Assembly (NCBI RefSeq): GCF_036237315.1
Contig: NZ_CP108358.1
Span: 62,001 to 126,000, forward strand
Direction: 5' to 3'
DNA: 64,000 bases
From: Streptomyces sp. NBC_01351
Lineage (GTDB): Bacteria > Actinomycetota > Actinomycetes > Streptomycetales > Streptomycetaceae
Shown: positions 1-7,497 of the stretch, one piece after another
Position numbering within the stretch: position 1 is the stretch's first letter
Layout of the letters: each line of letters opens with the position of its first letter
Made by a program: the position numbers and the translations under genes
Notes under the pieces: model-generated
What the model saw: the letters and a program-made list of their open reading frames with translations, nothing else
Told to the model about the DNA's origin: nothing
Database searches by the model: none

Positions 1-393
1 GAGGTGCACGACGCCGGCGAGGCCCGCCGGGCGCTGGACGCGGGGGCCTGGGTGATCGGGGTCAACGCGCGCAATCTGAAGACCCTGGAGATGGACAAGG
101 GGGCCTTCACGCGGATCGCGCCGGACATCCCGGAGAACATCGTGCGGATCGCCGCGTCCGGGGTGCGCGGGCCGCGCTGTGCGGTCGAGTACGCGGAGCT
201 GGGCGCCGACGCGATCCTGGTGGGCGAGGCCCTCGTCACCAGTGGCCACCACCGGGAGGCGGTGGCCGCGCTGGTGGCGGCGGGCCGGCGGCCTATCGGA
301 CCGCGGCCGGGCGGGCAGCAGCTGGACGGTGGGCGGCTGGGCGGTGGGCGGTTTCCCCGGCTGCCCGGTTCTCCCGGTCCTTCTTTTCCGTGA
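1..393 (+). CDS. trpC: Indole-3-glycerol phosphate synthase, C-terminal part (5' end outside window)
   Basis: Converts 1-(2-carboxyphenylamino)-1-deoxyribulose 5-phosphate to indole-3-glycerol phosphate in cytosolic tryptophan biosynthesis. The frame is open from base 1. The visible end of the TIM barrel carries the family blocks [13 protein letters not shown], then AASGVRG and the phosphate-binding [11 protein letters not shown]. About 30 residues of Gly/Pro/Arg-rich sequence follow the usual end of the barrel. This tail exists because the gene runs about 100 bp into the 3' end of the convergent trpD. It probably belongs to a second, cluster-linked set of trp genes (trpD, trpG, trpE and a DAHP synthase follow). 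The family assignment is secure; whether this is the only trpC of the organism cannot be seen. Confidence 0.93.
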   Translation, partial: EVHDAGEARRALDAGAWVIGVNARNLKTLEMDKGAFTRIAPDIPENIVRIAASGVRGPRCAVEYAELGADAILVGEALVTSGHHREAVAALVAAGRRPIGPRPGGQQLDGGRLGGGRFPRLPGSPGPSFP

Positions 394-1405
394 CCGCCGC
401 CCAGCGCTCCAGTACGGCGGCGGCCGCACCGGAGTCGACCGCCTCGGCGGCCTTCGCCACCCCGTCGGCCAGCCGCTCGGCGATCGGCCGCGCGTCGGGG
501 GACAGGGCCGCGAGCCCGGCCGCCGCCGACAGCAGGACGGCGTCCCGGACCGGTCCACGGGCCCCCGCGAGGACCTCGCGGGCCACCCGGGCGTTGTGGA
601 CCCGGTCGCCGCCGCGCAGGGCGTCGGCCGGCGCGAAGGGGATCCCGATGTCCCGCGGGTCGAAGGTTTCCGCCCGCACTCCGGAGCCGGTGGCCGACCA
701 CACGGTGGAGGTGGTGGTGACCGTCAGCTCGTCCATCCCGTCGTCGCCGCGGAAGACCAGCGCGGACACTCCGCGCCGGGCCAGCACCTCGGCGATCAGC
801 GGAGCGAGCCGGGCGTCGGCGACACCGACCGCCTGCGCCGCGGGGTCGGCCGGATTGGTCAGCGGGCCCAGGGCGTTGAAGACCGTACGGACGCCGAGTT
901 CGCGGCGGGGCCCGGCGGCGTACCGCATGGCCGGGTGGAACAGCGGGGCGAAGCAGAAGGTGATGCCGGTCTCCTCCGCGACGGCGGCGACGTCCTCGGC
1001 GGGCAGACCCAGCGCGATGCCCAGCTCCTCCAGCACGTCGGCCGAACCGCAGGCGGACGAGGCGGAGCGGTTGCCGTGCTTGACCACGCGGGCGCCGGCC
1101 CCGGCGGCCACCACCGCGGACATCGTGGAGACGTTCACGCTGTGCGAGCCGTCACCGCCGGTGCCGACGATGTCGAGCGCGGGGCCGGGCACCGACAGCG
1201 GGACCGCGTGCCGGCGCATCCCGCGCACCAGGCCCTCCACCTCCTCGGCGGTCTCCCCCTTGGCCCGCAGGGCCGTCATCAGCCCGGCGAGCCGGACCGG
1301 TCCGGCCTCGCCGGACATGACCTGGTCCATCGCCCACTCGGTTTCCCTCGCGGAAAGGTTCCTTCGGTCCAGCAATGAGTTCAGCAATTCAGGCCAGGCA
1401 GTCAC
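293..1405 (-). CDS. trpD: Anthranilate phosphoribosyltransferase
   Basis: Transfers phosphoribose from PRPP to anthranilate, the second step from chorismate to tryptophan. The 370-residue protein shows the signature [14 protein letters not shown] (PRPP loop), then [21 protein letters not shown] and [10 protein letters not shown], all family hallmarks. The GTG start at 1405 is preceded by a good ribosome site (TAGGAG, 6 nt away). The last 25 or so residues are a low-complexity Arg/Pro/Ala tail lying over the end of trpC, so the two genes converge and overlap by about 100 bp. It is transcribed divergently from the MocR-type regulator at 1533, which is therefore a candidate controller. Confidence 0.94.
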   Translation of the reverse strand: MTAWPELLNSLLDRRNLSARETEWAMDQVMSGEAGPVRLAGLMTALRAKGETAEEVEGLVRGMRRHAVPLSVPGPALDIVGTGGDGSHSVNVSTMSAVVAAGAGARVVKHGNRSASSACGSADVLEELGIALGLPAEDVAAVAEETGITFCFAPLFHPAMRYAAGPRRELGVRTVFNALGPLTNPADPAAQAVGVADARLAPLIAEVLARRGVSALVFRGDDGMDELTVTTTSTVWSATGSGVRAETFDPRDIGIPFAPADALRGGDRVHNARVAREVLAGARGPVRDAVLLSAAAGLAALSPDARPIAERLADGVAKAAEAVDSGAAAAVLERWAAVTEKKDRENRAAGETAHRPAAHRPAAARPAAVR

Positions 1406-1447
1406 GAAGGTCTCCTAGGCAACGACGGGCAACACGTCCGGCACCCA

Positions 1448-1478
1448 GTCTGGGAAAAGAGCGACCCGGTTTCCAGAC
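1448..1478. promoter_or_regulatory. Imperfect inverted repeat between trpD and the MocR gene
   Basis: GTCTGG at 1448-1453 and CCAGAC at 1473-1478 are perfect 6-bp arms. The match extends inward as GAAA facing TTTC with one extra base on the left. It sits in the 127-bp divergent gap between trpD and the MocR-type gene, where an autoregulatory operator would be expected. The position suggests regulator binding; no promoter hexamers could be assigned with confidence. Confidence 0.35.
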
Positions 1479-1532
1479 CAATGTCCCGCACCTCGCACGG
1501 TCCAATTCGGAAGATACCGAAGGAGAAAACCA

Positions 1533-2948
1533 GTGGCCTTGCACGCCGCGGTCACGCTCGTCAGGGAATCCGAAATTCCGCTGACGTCGCAGATCCAGCG
1601 ATTCATCAAGAAGGAGGTGACCGAGGGAATTCTGCACCCCGGCACCCGGCTGCCCTCCAGCCGCCGTCTCGCCGACGACCTCGGCGTCTCGCGCAGCGTC
1701 GTGGTGGAGGCGTACGGACAACTCGTCGCGGAGGGCTACCTGGAGGCCGTCCAGGGCGCGGGAACGCAGGTCGTGCGCCATCTCGACCGCACCGCGCCCG
1801 CGGCTCCCGTGCCCTCGCTGCTGGCCGACGGGCACACCGCCCGCCGGGACCCGCCGGTCCGCTGGGACCTGCGCCCCGGCGGGGGCAACGTTCCCGACTT
1901 CCCGCGCCGCGAATGGCTCGCCTGCTACCAGCGGGCCCTGCACGCGGCCGACCCGGCCGGCCTCGACTACCCGCCGCTCGCGGGAGACTCCCGGCTGCGC
2001 GTCGAACTCGCCCACTACCTGGGCCGGATGTGCGGGGTGCGCAGCACGCCCGAGCAGGTCGTGGTGACCGCCGGGTTCGCCCAGGCGCTGGGCCTGCTGG
2101 CCGCCGTACTGCCGCCGCTGGGCATCGACGCCCTCGGCATCGAGAACCCGGGCCACCCGGGGCAGCGCCGCTTCGTCCGGGAGAGCGGCCTGCGGCCCGT
2201 TCCGCTGCCGGTGGACGGGGAGGGCATCGACGTGGACGCCCTCGCCGCCTCCGGGGTGCGGGCCGTCCTGGTCACCCCGGCGCACCAGTTCCCCACCGGG
2301 GCGACCCTCTCCGGGCGCCGCCGCGAGGCGCTGGTGCGGTGGGCGCGGGAGGTGGACGGCCTGATCGTCGAGGACGACTACGACCGGGGCCTCTGGTACG
2401 ACCGGCGGGCCGGCCGGCCGCTGGCGCTGCAGCGGCTCGCGCCCGACCACGTGGTGTACGCGGGGACCGTCAGCAAGTCCCTCGCCCCCGGGCTGCGGCT
2501 GGGCTGGCTGGCCGCTCCCGCGCCGCTCGTGGACCGGCTGCTGCGCGCGCGGGCCCGCCAGGACCTGGGGACCGACGTGCTGACCCAGCGCGGGTTCGCG
2601 GAGTTCCTGCGCGGCGGCGCGTACGACCGGCACCTGCGCCGGCTGAACTCGCTGTGCCGCCACCGCCACGACGCGCTGCGCGAGGCCGTGCGCCGGCACC
2701 TGCCGGGAGCGGCCGTGGTGGGCCCGGCCGCGGGGCTGCACGCGTACGTGACGCTGCCCCGGCACACCGACGAGGCGGCGCTGGTGGCCGGGGCGCTGCG
2801 CCGCTCGGTGCTGCTCTCGGGCGCGGCCGCCCACCATGCCCGTCCGGGCGAGGGCGCGCCCGCCCTGGTGGTGGGGCACGCCCATCTGCCCCGGGCGGGG
2901 GCGGAGCAGGCGGTGCGGGAGCTGGCGGCGGTGCTCAGCGGAGCGTGA
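1533..2948 (+). CDS. MocR/PdxR-family transcriptional regulator (GntR domain plus aminotransferase-like domain)
   Basis: Two-domain cytosolic regulator of 471 residues. Residues about 15-85 are a GntR winged helix (LTSQIQRFIKKEV, then LPSSRRLADDLGVSRSVVVEAYGQL). From about residue 115 it is a fold-type-I aminotransferase-like domain with EDDYDR and a TVSKSLAPGLRLGW stretch that holds the PLP lysine in such proteins. Members usually sense PLP or an amino acid derivative and regulate the divergent neighbour. The GTG start has AAGGAG upstream. It is divergent from trpD and its end overlaps trpG by 14 bp, so control of the local trp genes is the natural inference. The ligand is unknown. Confidence 0.88.
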   Translation: MALHAAVTLVRESEIPLTSQIQRFIKKEVTEGILHPGTRLPSSRRLADDLGVSRSVVVEAYGQLVAEGYLEAVQGAGTQVVRHLDRTAPAAPVPSLLADGHTARRDPPVRWDLRPGGGNVPDFPRREWLACYQRALHAADPAGLDYPPLAGDSRLRVELAHYLGRMCGVRSTPEQVVVTAGFAQALGLLAAVLPPLGIDALGIENPGHPGQRRFVRESGLRPVPLPVDGEGIDVDALAASGVRAVLVTPAHQFPTGATLSGRRREALVRWAREVDGLIVEDDYDRGLWYDRRAGRPLALQRLAPDHVVYAGTVSKSLAPGLRLGWLAAPAPLVDRLLRARARQDLGTDVLTQRGFAEFLRGGAYDRHLRRLNSLCRHRHDALREAVRRHLPGAAVVGPAAGLHAYVTLPRHTDEAALVAGALRRSVLLSGAAAHHARPGEGAPALVVGHAHLPRAGAEQAVRELAAVLSGA

Positions 2949-3522
2949 GCGCGCCGGCCCGCATCGCCAGGAAGTTGCCCATCATGGTCAGCCCGCCGGT
3001 GGTCATGATGGACTCCGGGTGGAACTGCACTCCTTCCACCGGCAGCGTGCGGTGGCGCAGCCCCATCACGTAGCCGTGGTCGGCGGCGACCGCGGTGGTC
3101 ACCAGCGGCTCCGGCAGCGGGTCGGCGACCAGCAGCGAGTGGTAGCGGGTGGCTTCCAGGGTGTGGCCAAGGCCCTCGAAGAGGCCCTGGCCGTCGTGCC
3201 GGACGGTGCTGGTCCGCCCGTGCATGACCTGCCCGGCGACCTCGATCCGGCCGCCGTAGGCGAGCCCGATGGCCTGGTGCCCGAGGCACACGCCGAGCAG
3301 CGGCACCCGCCCCGCGAACTCGTGCACGAGCTCCACGTGTCCGGACTCCGCCGGATGCCCGGGGCCCGGCCCGAGCACGACCGCGTCGGGCTCCAGGGCG
3401 GCGAGCTGCTCCGGGGTGCGGGTGCGGGAGCGCACCACCTCGGTGTCGGCGCCCAGCACTCGCAGGTACTGGTCGATGATGTGGACGAAACTGTCGTACG
3501 CGTCGATCAGCAGTACCTTCAC
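2935..3522 (-). CDS. trpG: Anthranilate synthase component II (glutamine amidotransferase)
   Basis: Class I glutamine amidotransferase of 195 residues that supplies ammonia to TrpE for making anthranilate from chorismate. It shows the oxyanion block LGPGPGHP, the nucleophile block LLGVCLGHQAIG (Cys about 79) and the His-Glu pair in GVQFHPESI. The GTG start overlaps the trpE stop by four bases (GTGA), so the pair is translationally coupled. PabA-type amidotransferases are very similar; the TrpG call rests on the adjoining trpE and trpD. It converges with the MocR gene, overlapping by 14 bp. Confidence 0.88.
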   Translation of the reverse strand: MKVLLIDAYDSFVHIIDQYLRVLGADTEVVRSRTRTPEQLAALEPDAVVLGPGPGHPAESGHVELVHEFAGRVPLLGVCLGHQAIGLAYGGRIEVAGQVMHGRTSTVRHDGQGLFEGLGHTLEATRYHSLLVADPLPEPLVTTAVAADHGYVMGLRHRTLPVEGVQFHPESIMTTGGLTMMGNFLAMRAGALTLR

Positions 3523-5072
3523 GGCAGCAGTTCCTCACCGGTGAGCGCCCAGTAGGCGGCCCCCATCTTGGCCAGCGTTTCCTGCCACTCGGACTCCGGC
3601 TCGGACTGGGCGACCATGCCCGCCGAGCTCTGCGTGGAGTACGTGTGGCCGTCGTGCTCGATCGTCCGGATGCACAGCGCCAGTTCGCTCCACCCGCGTA
3701 CGTCGACCAGGCCGACCGCGCCCGCGTAGGCGCCGCGGCGTTCGCGTTCCAGGCCGTCGATGATCTCCATCGCGCGGACCTTGGGCGCGCCGGACATGGT
3801 TCCGGCGGGGAAGGTGGCGCGGACCGCGTCCCAGACGCCGACCTCCGGGTCGAGCCGGCCGGAGACGGTCGAGACCAGGTGGAACACGTGGGAGTAGGTC
3901 TCCACCTCCATCAGCCTGTCCACCGGCTGGGTGCTGGGAAGCGCGACCCGGCCGATGTCGTTGCGGCACAGGTCGACCAGCATGATGTGCTCGGCCTGTT
4001 CCTTGACGCTCTCGCGCATCTCCTTCACGCGCCGCTGGTTGACCTCCTCGTCGGGGCCCCGGCGGGCGGTGCCGGCGATCGGGCGCATGAGGATCTCGCC
4101 GTCCTCGATGCGGAAGAACAGTTCCGGGCTGGCCCCGATCAGGGTCCGGCCGGCCTGCGGCATCAGGTACATGTACGGCGAGGGGTTGCGGCCGCGCAGC
4201 CGCCGGTAGACGTCGAGCGGGGTCAGGTCGGTCTCGACGTCGACGCGGTGGCCGATCTGGATCTGGTAGACGTCACCGACGCCGATGTGCTCCAGGCAGC
4301 GCTCGGCCCAGCCGAGGAAGGTCTCCCGGTCGACGCTGTCGCGCACCGAGCGGGGGGCGGGCGCAGGCGGCACCTGCTCCTGCCTCCGCTCCTGCTCCCG
4401 CTCCCGCTCCCGCGGCAGCGCGGGCAGTTCGGGCAGGTCGGGCAGGTCCGCCGGGCCCGCGAAGGCCGGGCTGTCGGCACGCAGTCGGCGCACGCGGCCG
4501 TCGCCGACCCCGTACCAGACGGTGTCCCGGAACAGGGTGAGCGTGATGTCGGGGCGCCCGCCGTCCCCTCCGGTCCGCTCCGGCAGCTCCTCCATGTGCC
4601 AGGACGACTCGTAGGCGAGGGAGGTCAGGAACCCGAAGGCGTAGCCGGAGTCAGGGAGGTCGGTGGTCAGCGAGAACAGTCCCTGGGCCCGCCCGAGGGC
4701 GTCCCAGACCTGGTCGGAGCCGGTGAAGCGGAAGACGTACGGGCCGTCGGGGAGCGGGTGGTAGGCCACGGGGCAGCCCGCGGCCGGCCCGTCCGTGACC
4801 AGCCCGGCCGCCTCGACCGCGCCGGCCAGTGCCCGCTTGAGCTCCGGCGCCGGGCCGTCCACCTCGACGCGGTCGGCGTGGACCCGGATCTCGGCGAGCC
4901 GGCCGAAGCCGACGACCGCGGAGCGGCGGTCGGCGGGCGCCCCCTCCAGGCTCTCGAAGAGGAACACCTCCTCGGCCGGGAGGACCTCGCGCAGCGCCGC
5001 GTACAGGTCCAGCGGGGCGTGCCGCGCCAGTTCCTCGACGGCGACCCGAACCTCCACTTCCGCATTGCTCAC
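3519..5072 (-). CDS. trpE: Anthranilate synthase component I
   Basis: Chorismate-binding subunit of anthranilate synthase, 517 residues. The C-terminal catalytic half carries DVYQIQIGHR, SPYMYLMPQ, RPIAGTARRG, AEHIMLVDLCRNDIGRV, TFPAGTMSGAPKVRAMEII and EWQETLAKMGAAYW. Near residue 40 the N-terminal half has LFES, corresponding to the LLES element that binds tryptophan for feedback inhibition in classical TrpE, so some feedback control may remain. The frame is open far upstream. GTG at 5072 is chosen because it begins the recognisable N-terminal domain; the ribosome site is weak. Coupled to trpG downstream. A short Trp-containing reading frame precedes it at 5143-5196. Confidence 0.9.
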   Translation of the reverse strand: MSNAEVEVRVAVEELARHAPLDLYAALREVLPAEEVFLFESLEGAPADRRSAVVGFGRLAEIRVHADRVEVDGPAPELKRALAGAVEAAGLVTDGPAAGCPVAYHPLPDGPYVFRFTGSDQVWDALGRAQGLFSLTTDLPDSGYAFGFLTSLAYESSWHMEELPERTGGDGGRPDITLTLFRDTVWYGVGDGRVRRLRADSPAFAGPADLPDLPELPALPREREREQERRQEQVPPAPAPRSVRDSVDRETFLGWAERCLEHIGVGDVYQIQIGHRVDVETDLTPLDVYRRLRGRNPSPYMYLMPQAGRTLIGASPELFFRIEDGEILMRPIAGTARRGPDEEVNQRRVKEMRESVKEQAEHIMLVDLCRNDIGRVALPSTQPVDRLMEVETYSHVFHLVSTVSGRLDPEVGVWDAVRATFPAGTMSGAPKVRAMEIIDGLERERRGAYAGAVGLVDVRGWSELALCIRTIEHDGHTYSTQSSAGMVAQSEPESEWQETLAKMGAAYWALTGEELLP

Positions 5073-5142
5073 ATCACTCGAACCGCTTGAATGCCACAAA
5101 GTGAACGCCCCCTGAATTCGGTTTTCCGTCGGAATGAGTGAA

Positions 5143-5196
5143 TCAATTTTCTCCGAACCACCGCCAGACCAATTCCCGGCCCTTGATGCGGTCCAT
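5143..5196 (-). CDS. Candidate trp leader peptide (17 aa, two close Trp codons)
   Basis: A 17-codon frame on the trpE strand, 70 bp upstream of the trpE start, reads MDRIKGRELVWRWFGEN and then TGA. Two Trp codons separated by one Arg codon near the end are the hallmark of a ribosome-mediated trp attenuator peptide, and Streptomyces trpE genes are known to carry such leaders. Against it: the ribosome site is poor (GGAA directly before ATG; a TTG two codons upstream is an alternative start), and I could not draw a convincing terminator/antiterminator pair downstream. The location is strong, the rest is inference. Confidence 0.4.
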   Translation of the reverse strand: MDRIKGRELVWRWFGEN

Positions 5197-5243
5197 TTCC
5201 AAAATGCTTGACCATTCCCCGGGCCCGGTGGGTAACTGACGCC

Positions 5244-6620
5244 ATGAGAGAAAACGAGAACAGTGCTTCCTGGCGGGATTTCCCGGCCGCCCAGCAACCC
5301 GACTGGCCCGACCCCGCGGCCCTGCGCGCCGTCACCGGCCGGCTGTCCGAGGCGCCCCCGCTGGTCTTCGGCGCCGAGTGCGACCAACTGCGCCTGAAGA
5401 TGGCGGCGGTCGCCCGCGGCGAGGCCATCCTGCTCCAGGGCGGCGACTGCGCCGAGACCTTCGCCCAGGTCACCACCGACTCCATCCGGGGCAAGCTGAA
5501 GACCCTGCTCCAGATGGCCGTCGTGCTCTCCCACGCCACCGCACTGCCGGTGGTCAAGGTGGGCCGGATGGCCGGGCAGTACGCCAAGCCGCGCTCCAGC
5601 CCGTACGAGGAGCGCGACGGGGTGACCCTGCCCTCGTACCGGGGTGACGCCGTCAACGGCCTGGAGTTCACGGCCGCTTCCCGCATCCCGGACCCGCAGC
5701 GGCTGCGCGAGATGTACGAGGCGTCGGCCCGCACCCTCAACCTGGTCCGCGCCCTGACCACCGGCGGGTTCGCCGACCTGCACCAGGTGCACGCCTGGAA
5801 CCGGGGCTTCGTCGCCGGTTCGGGCGCCGGCGAGCGCTACGAGGCCCTCGCCGACGAGATCGACCGCACGCTCGCCTTCATGCGCGCCTGCGGGGTGGAC
5901 ACCCGCGAGCTGGGCACCGCCGAGTTCTTCGTCGGTCACGAGGGCCTGCTGCTCGACTACGAGGCCGCCCTGACCCGGACCGAGCCGGAGACCGGCCGGA
6001 CCTACGCCGCCAGCGGCCACCTGCTGTGGATCGGCGAGCGGACCCGTGACCTGGACGGCGCCCACGTGGAGTTCTTCTCGCGGATCGACAATCCGATCGC
6101 CGTGAAGCTGGGCCCCACGACCACCGCCGACACCGTCCTCGCCCTCCTCGACCGGCTCGACCCGGACCGCGACCCGGGCCGGCTGACCTTCGTCGTCCGG
6201 GCGGGCGCCGACAAGATCCGCGACGTGCTGCCCACGCTTGTGGAGAAGGTCGCCGCCGAGGGTGCGCTGCCCTGCTGGGTGAGCGACCCGATGCACGGCA
6301 ACACGGTGACGGCGCCCAGCGGCCACAAGACCCGATCCTTCGAGACGGTCCTCGACGAGGTACGGGGATTCGTCGAGGTCCACCAGTCGCTGGGCACCCA
6401 CCCCGGCGGCATCCACGTCGAGCTGACCGGCGACGACGTGACCGAGTGCACAGGAGGCGGCAACACTGTTCGGCCCGAGGACCTCCCGCACCGCTACGAG
6501 ACGGCCTGCGATCCCCGCCTCAACCACACCCAGTCCATCGACCTGGCCTTCCGGCTCGCGGAGATGTACCGCGAGCGCCGGCCGGTCAGCCCCTTTGCGG
6601 ACGCAGCGCCTCTGCGATGA
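5244..6620 (+). CDS. Class II 3-deoxy-7-phosphoheptulonate (DAHP) synthase
   Basis: Condenses phosphoenolpyruvate and erythrose 4-phosphate, the first committed step of the shikimate pathway, thereby feeding chorismate to the adjoining trpE/trpG. The 458-residue length and the motifs LLQGGDCAETFA, VVKVGRMAGQYAKPRSSP, GDAVNG, FVGHEGLLLDYE, RIDNPIAVKLGPT, WVSDPMHGNT and GGIHVELTGDDVTEC define the plant/actinobacterial type II family. ATG 5244 is preferred over an in-frame TTG at 5208, although the ribosome site is only moderate. Divergent from trpE; the last 35 bp overlap the thioesterase gene tail to tail. A cluster-borne copy probably raises aromatic precursor flux. Confidence 0.92.
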   Translation: MRENENSASWRDFPAAQQPDWPDPAALRAVTGRLSEAPPLVFGAECDQLRLKMAAVARGEAILLQGGDCAETFAQVTTDSIRGKLKTLLQMAVVLSHATALPVVKVGRMAGQYAKPRSSPYEERDGVTLPSYRGDAVNGLEFTAASRIPDPQRLREMYEASARTLNLVRALTTGGFADLHQVHAWNRGFVAGSGAGERYEALADEIDRTLAFMRACGVDTRELGTAEFFVGHEGLLLDYEAALTRTEPETGRTYAASGHLLWIGERTRDLDGAHVEFFSRIDNPIAVKLGPTTTADTVLALLDRLDPDRDPGRLTFVVRAGADKIRDVLPTLVEKVAAEGALPCWVSDPMHGNTVTAPSGHKTRSFETVLDEVRGFVEVHQSLGTHPGGIHVELTGDDVTECTGGGNTVRPEDLPHRYETACDPRLNHTQSIDLAFRLAEMYRERRPVSPFADAAPLR

Positions 6621-7320
6621 GCCCGAACGGCGGCCGGTCGCCCAGGTAGAAGTGCTCACCGGGCACGGTCAGCGCCCAGAACGGCCCCCGGGTCGACTCC
6701 CGCCAGGCAGCACTCTGCGCGGCGGTCACCCGGGGGTCGGTTTCCCCGACGATCGCGGTGACCGGGCAGGTCAGCGGGGGTCGCCGCCGGCCTTCGTACG
6801 CGGCGAGCATCCGGAAGTCCGCCCCGATGTACGGCATCACCAGTTCCACGAAGGCCCGGTTCTCCAGCAACTCGGGTTCCGTGCCGCCCAGTTCGATGAG
6901 GGTCCGGCCGATGGACTCCTCGTCCCAGGCGGCCGCGGCCACCGGGTCCCCGGCCATCAGATGAGGCGCCCGCGCCCCCGAGGCGAAGAGGTGCGCCACC
7001 CCCGAGCCGGCCTCCTCCAGCGCCCGGACCACCTCGTACGCGACGATCGCGCCCATGCTGTGCCCGAAGAACGCGACCGGCCGGTCGTCCCCCGAGGACA
7101 GCAGGTCGGCGGCTATCTCGCGGGCCATCGGGACCAGCCGGTCCGCGCACTCCTCGGAGAAGCGCTCCGCGCGCCCCGGGTAGCAGACCGCGTGCACCTC
7201 GTGGGCGTCCAGCCCCTTGGCCCAGCCACGGAAGAAGTAGGGCGATCCGCCGGCGTGCGGGAAGCACACCACCCGCTCCGCCGCGAACGGCCGCGCCTCA
7301 AGCACCTGTGTCCACACCAT
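6586..7320 (-). CDS. Type II (editing) thioesterase
   Basis: Stand-alone alpha/beta-hydrolase thioesterase of about 244 residues, typical of the proofreading enzymes that clear misprimed carrier proteins in NRPS and PKS systems. It has the N-terminal FPHAGGSPYFFRGWA, the nucleophile elbow FFGHSMGAIVAYEV (GHSMG), a late Asp in VGETDPRV and a C-terminal His in VPGEHFYL, so a complete Ser-Asp-His set. ATG 7320 is chosen because AGGGG sits 8 nt upstream. It faces the diamino-acid operon across a shared regulatory gap, which suggests service to the one-module NRPS at 11275-14892. Confidence 0.88.
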   Translation of the reverse strand: MVWTQVLEARPFAAERVVCFPHAGGSPYFFRGWAKGLDAHEVHAVCYPGRAERFSEECADRLVPMAREIAADLLSSGDDRPVAFFGHSMGAIVAYEVVRALEEAGSGVAHLFASGARAPHLMAGDPVAAAAWDEESIGRTLIELGGTEPELLENRAFVELVMPYIGADFRMLAAYEGRRRPPLTCPVTAIVGETDPRVTAAQSAAWRESTRGPFWALTVPGEHFYLGDRPPFGLIAEALRPQRG

Positions 7321-7390
7321 CACTGTCACCCCTGCCCACGGCCGTACCCGGCGTCCGCACACTCCCGACGGCGCGATGGTCGTGCCTCGC

Positions 7391-7445
7391 TCTGACGGCG
7401 CGCTGACGTCCGGCGGGCGTCGCTGTCAGTGTCCCGTCAGAGTCC
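7391..7445. promoter_or_regulatory. Symmetric SARP-type heptamer repeats between the thioesterase gene and the diamino-acid operon
   Basis: On the plus strand GTCAGTG (7425-7431) and GTCAGAG (7436-7442) are spaced exactly 11 bp. Eight bases after the second lies CAAAGT (7451-7456), a possible -10. On the minus strand GTCAGCG (7407-7401) and GTCAGAG (7396-7390) are also 11 bp apart, again with eight bases before GACCAT (7381-7376). Direct heptamers at 11-bp spacing, eight bases from a -10 box, are the known architecture of SARP activator sites. The arrangement would activate both divergent transcripts. The SARP encoded at 25880-27790 is a candidate binder. Confidence 0.6.
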
Positions 7446-7497
7446 TTCAGCAAAGTGACAGGGGTCCGCCACGCCGATCCCTGTCCCTGGAGATTCC

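Noticed and set aside
179..1418. Long plus-strand frames over trpD, and similar antisense frames over metH, the NRPS, MMPL and KS genes
   Set aside because: High-GC coding DNA routinely gives long antisense frames; these are Arg/Ala/Gly/Pro-rich without domains.
5150..5215. Another Trp-rich reading (FWKW, then NW) in the trpE frame just upstream of trpE
   Set aside because: No start codon with a ribosome site opens it. The 17-codon frame with its own ATG and stop is the better leader candidate.
5073..6659. Open reading frame extending trpE far upstream (over 1000 residues in total)
   Set aside because: The upstream part is antisense to the DAHP synthase gene, has no family similarity, and recognisable TrpE sequence begins only near 5072.
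7446..7451. Third GTCAG-like unit (TTCAG) in the SARP array
   Set aside because: It is 10 bp, not 11, from the previous unit and overlaps the proposed -10 region.
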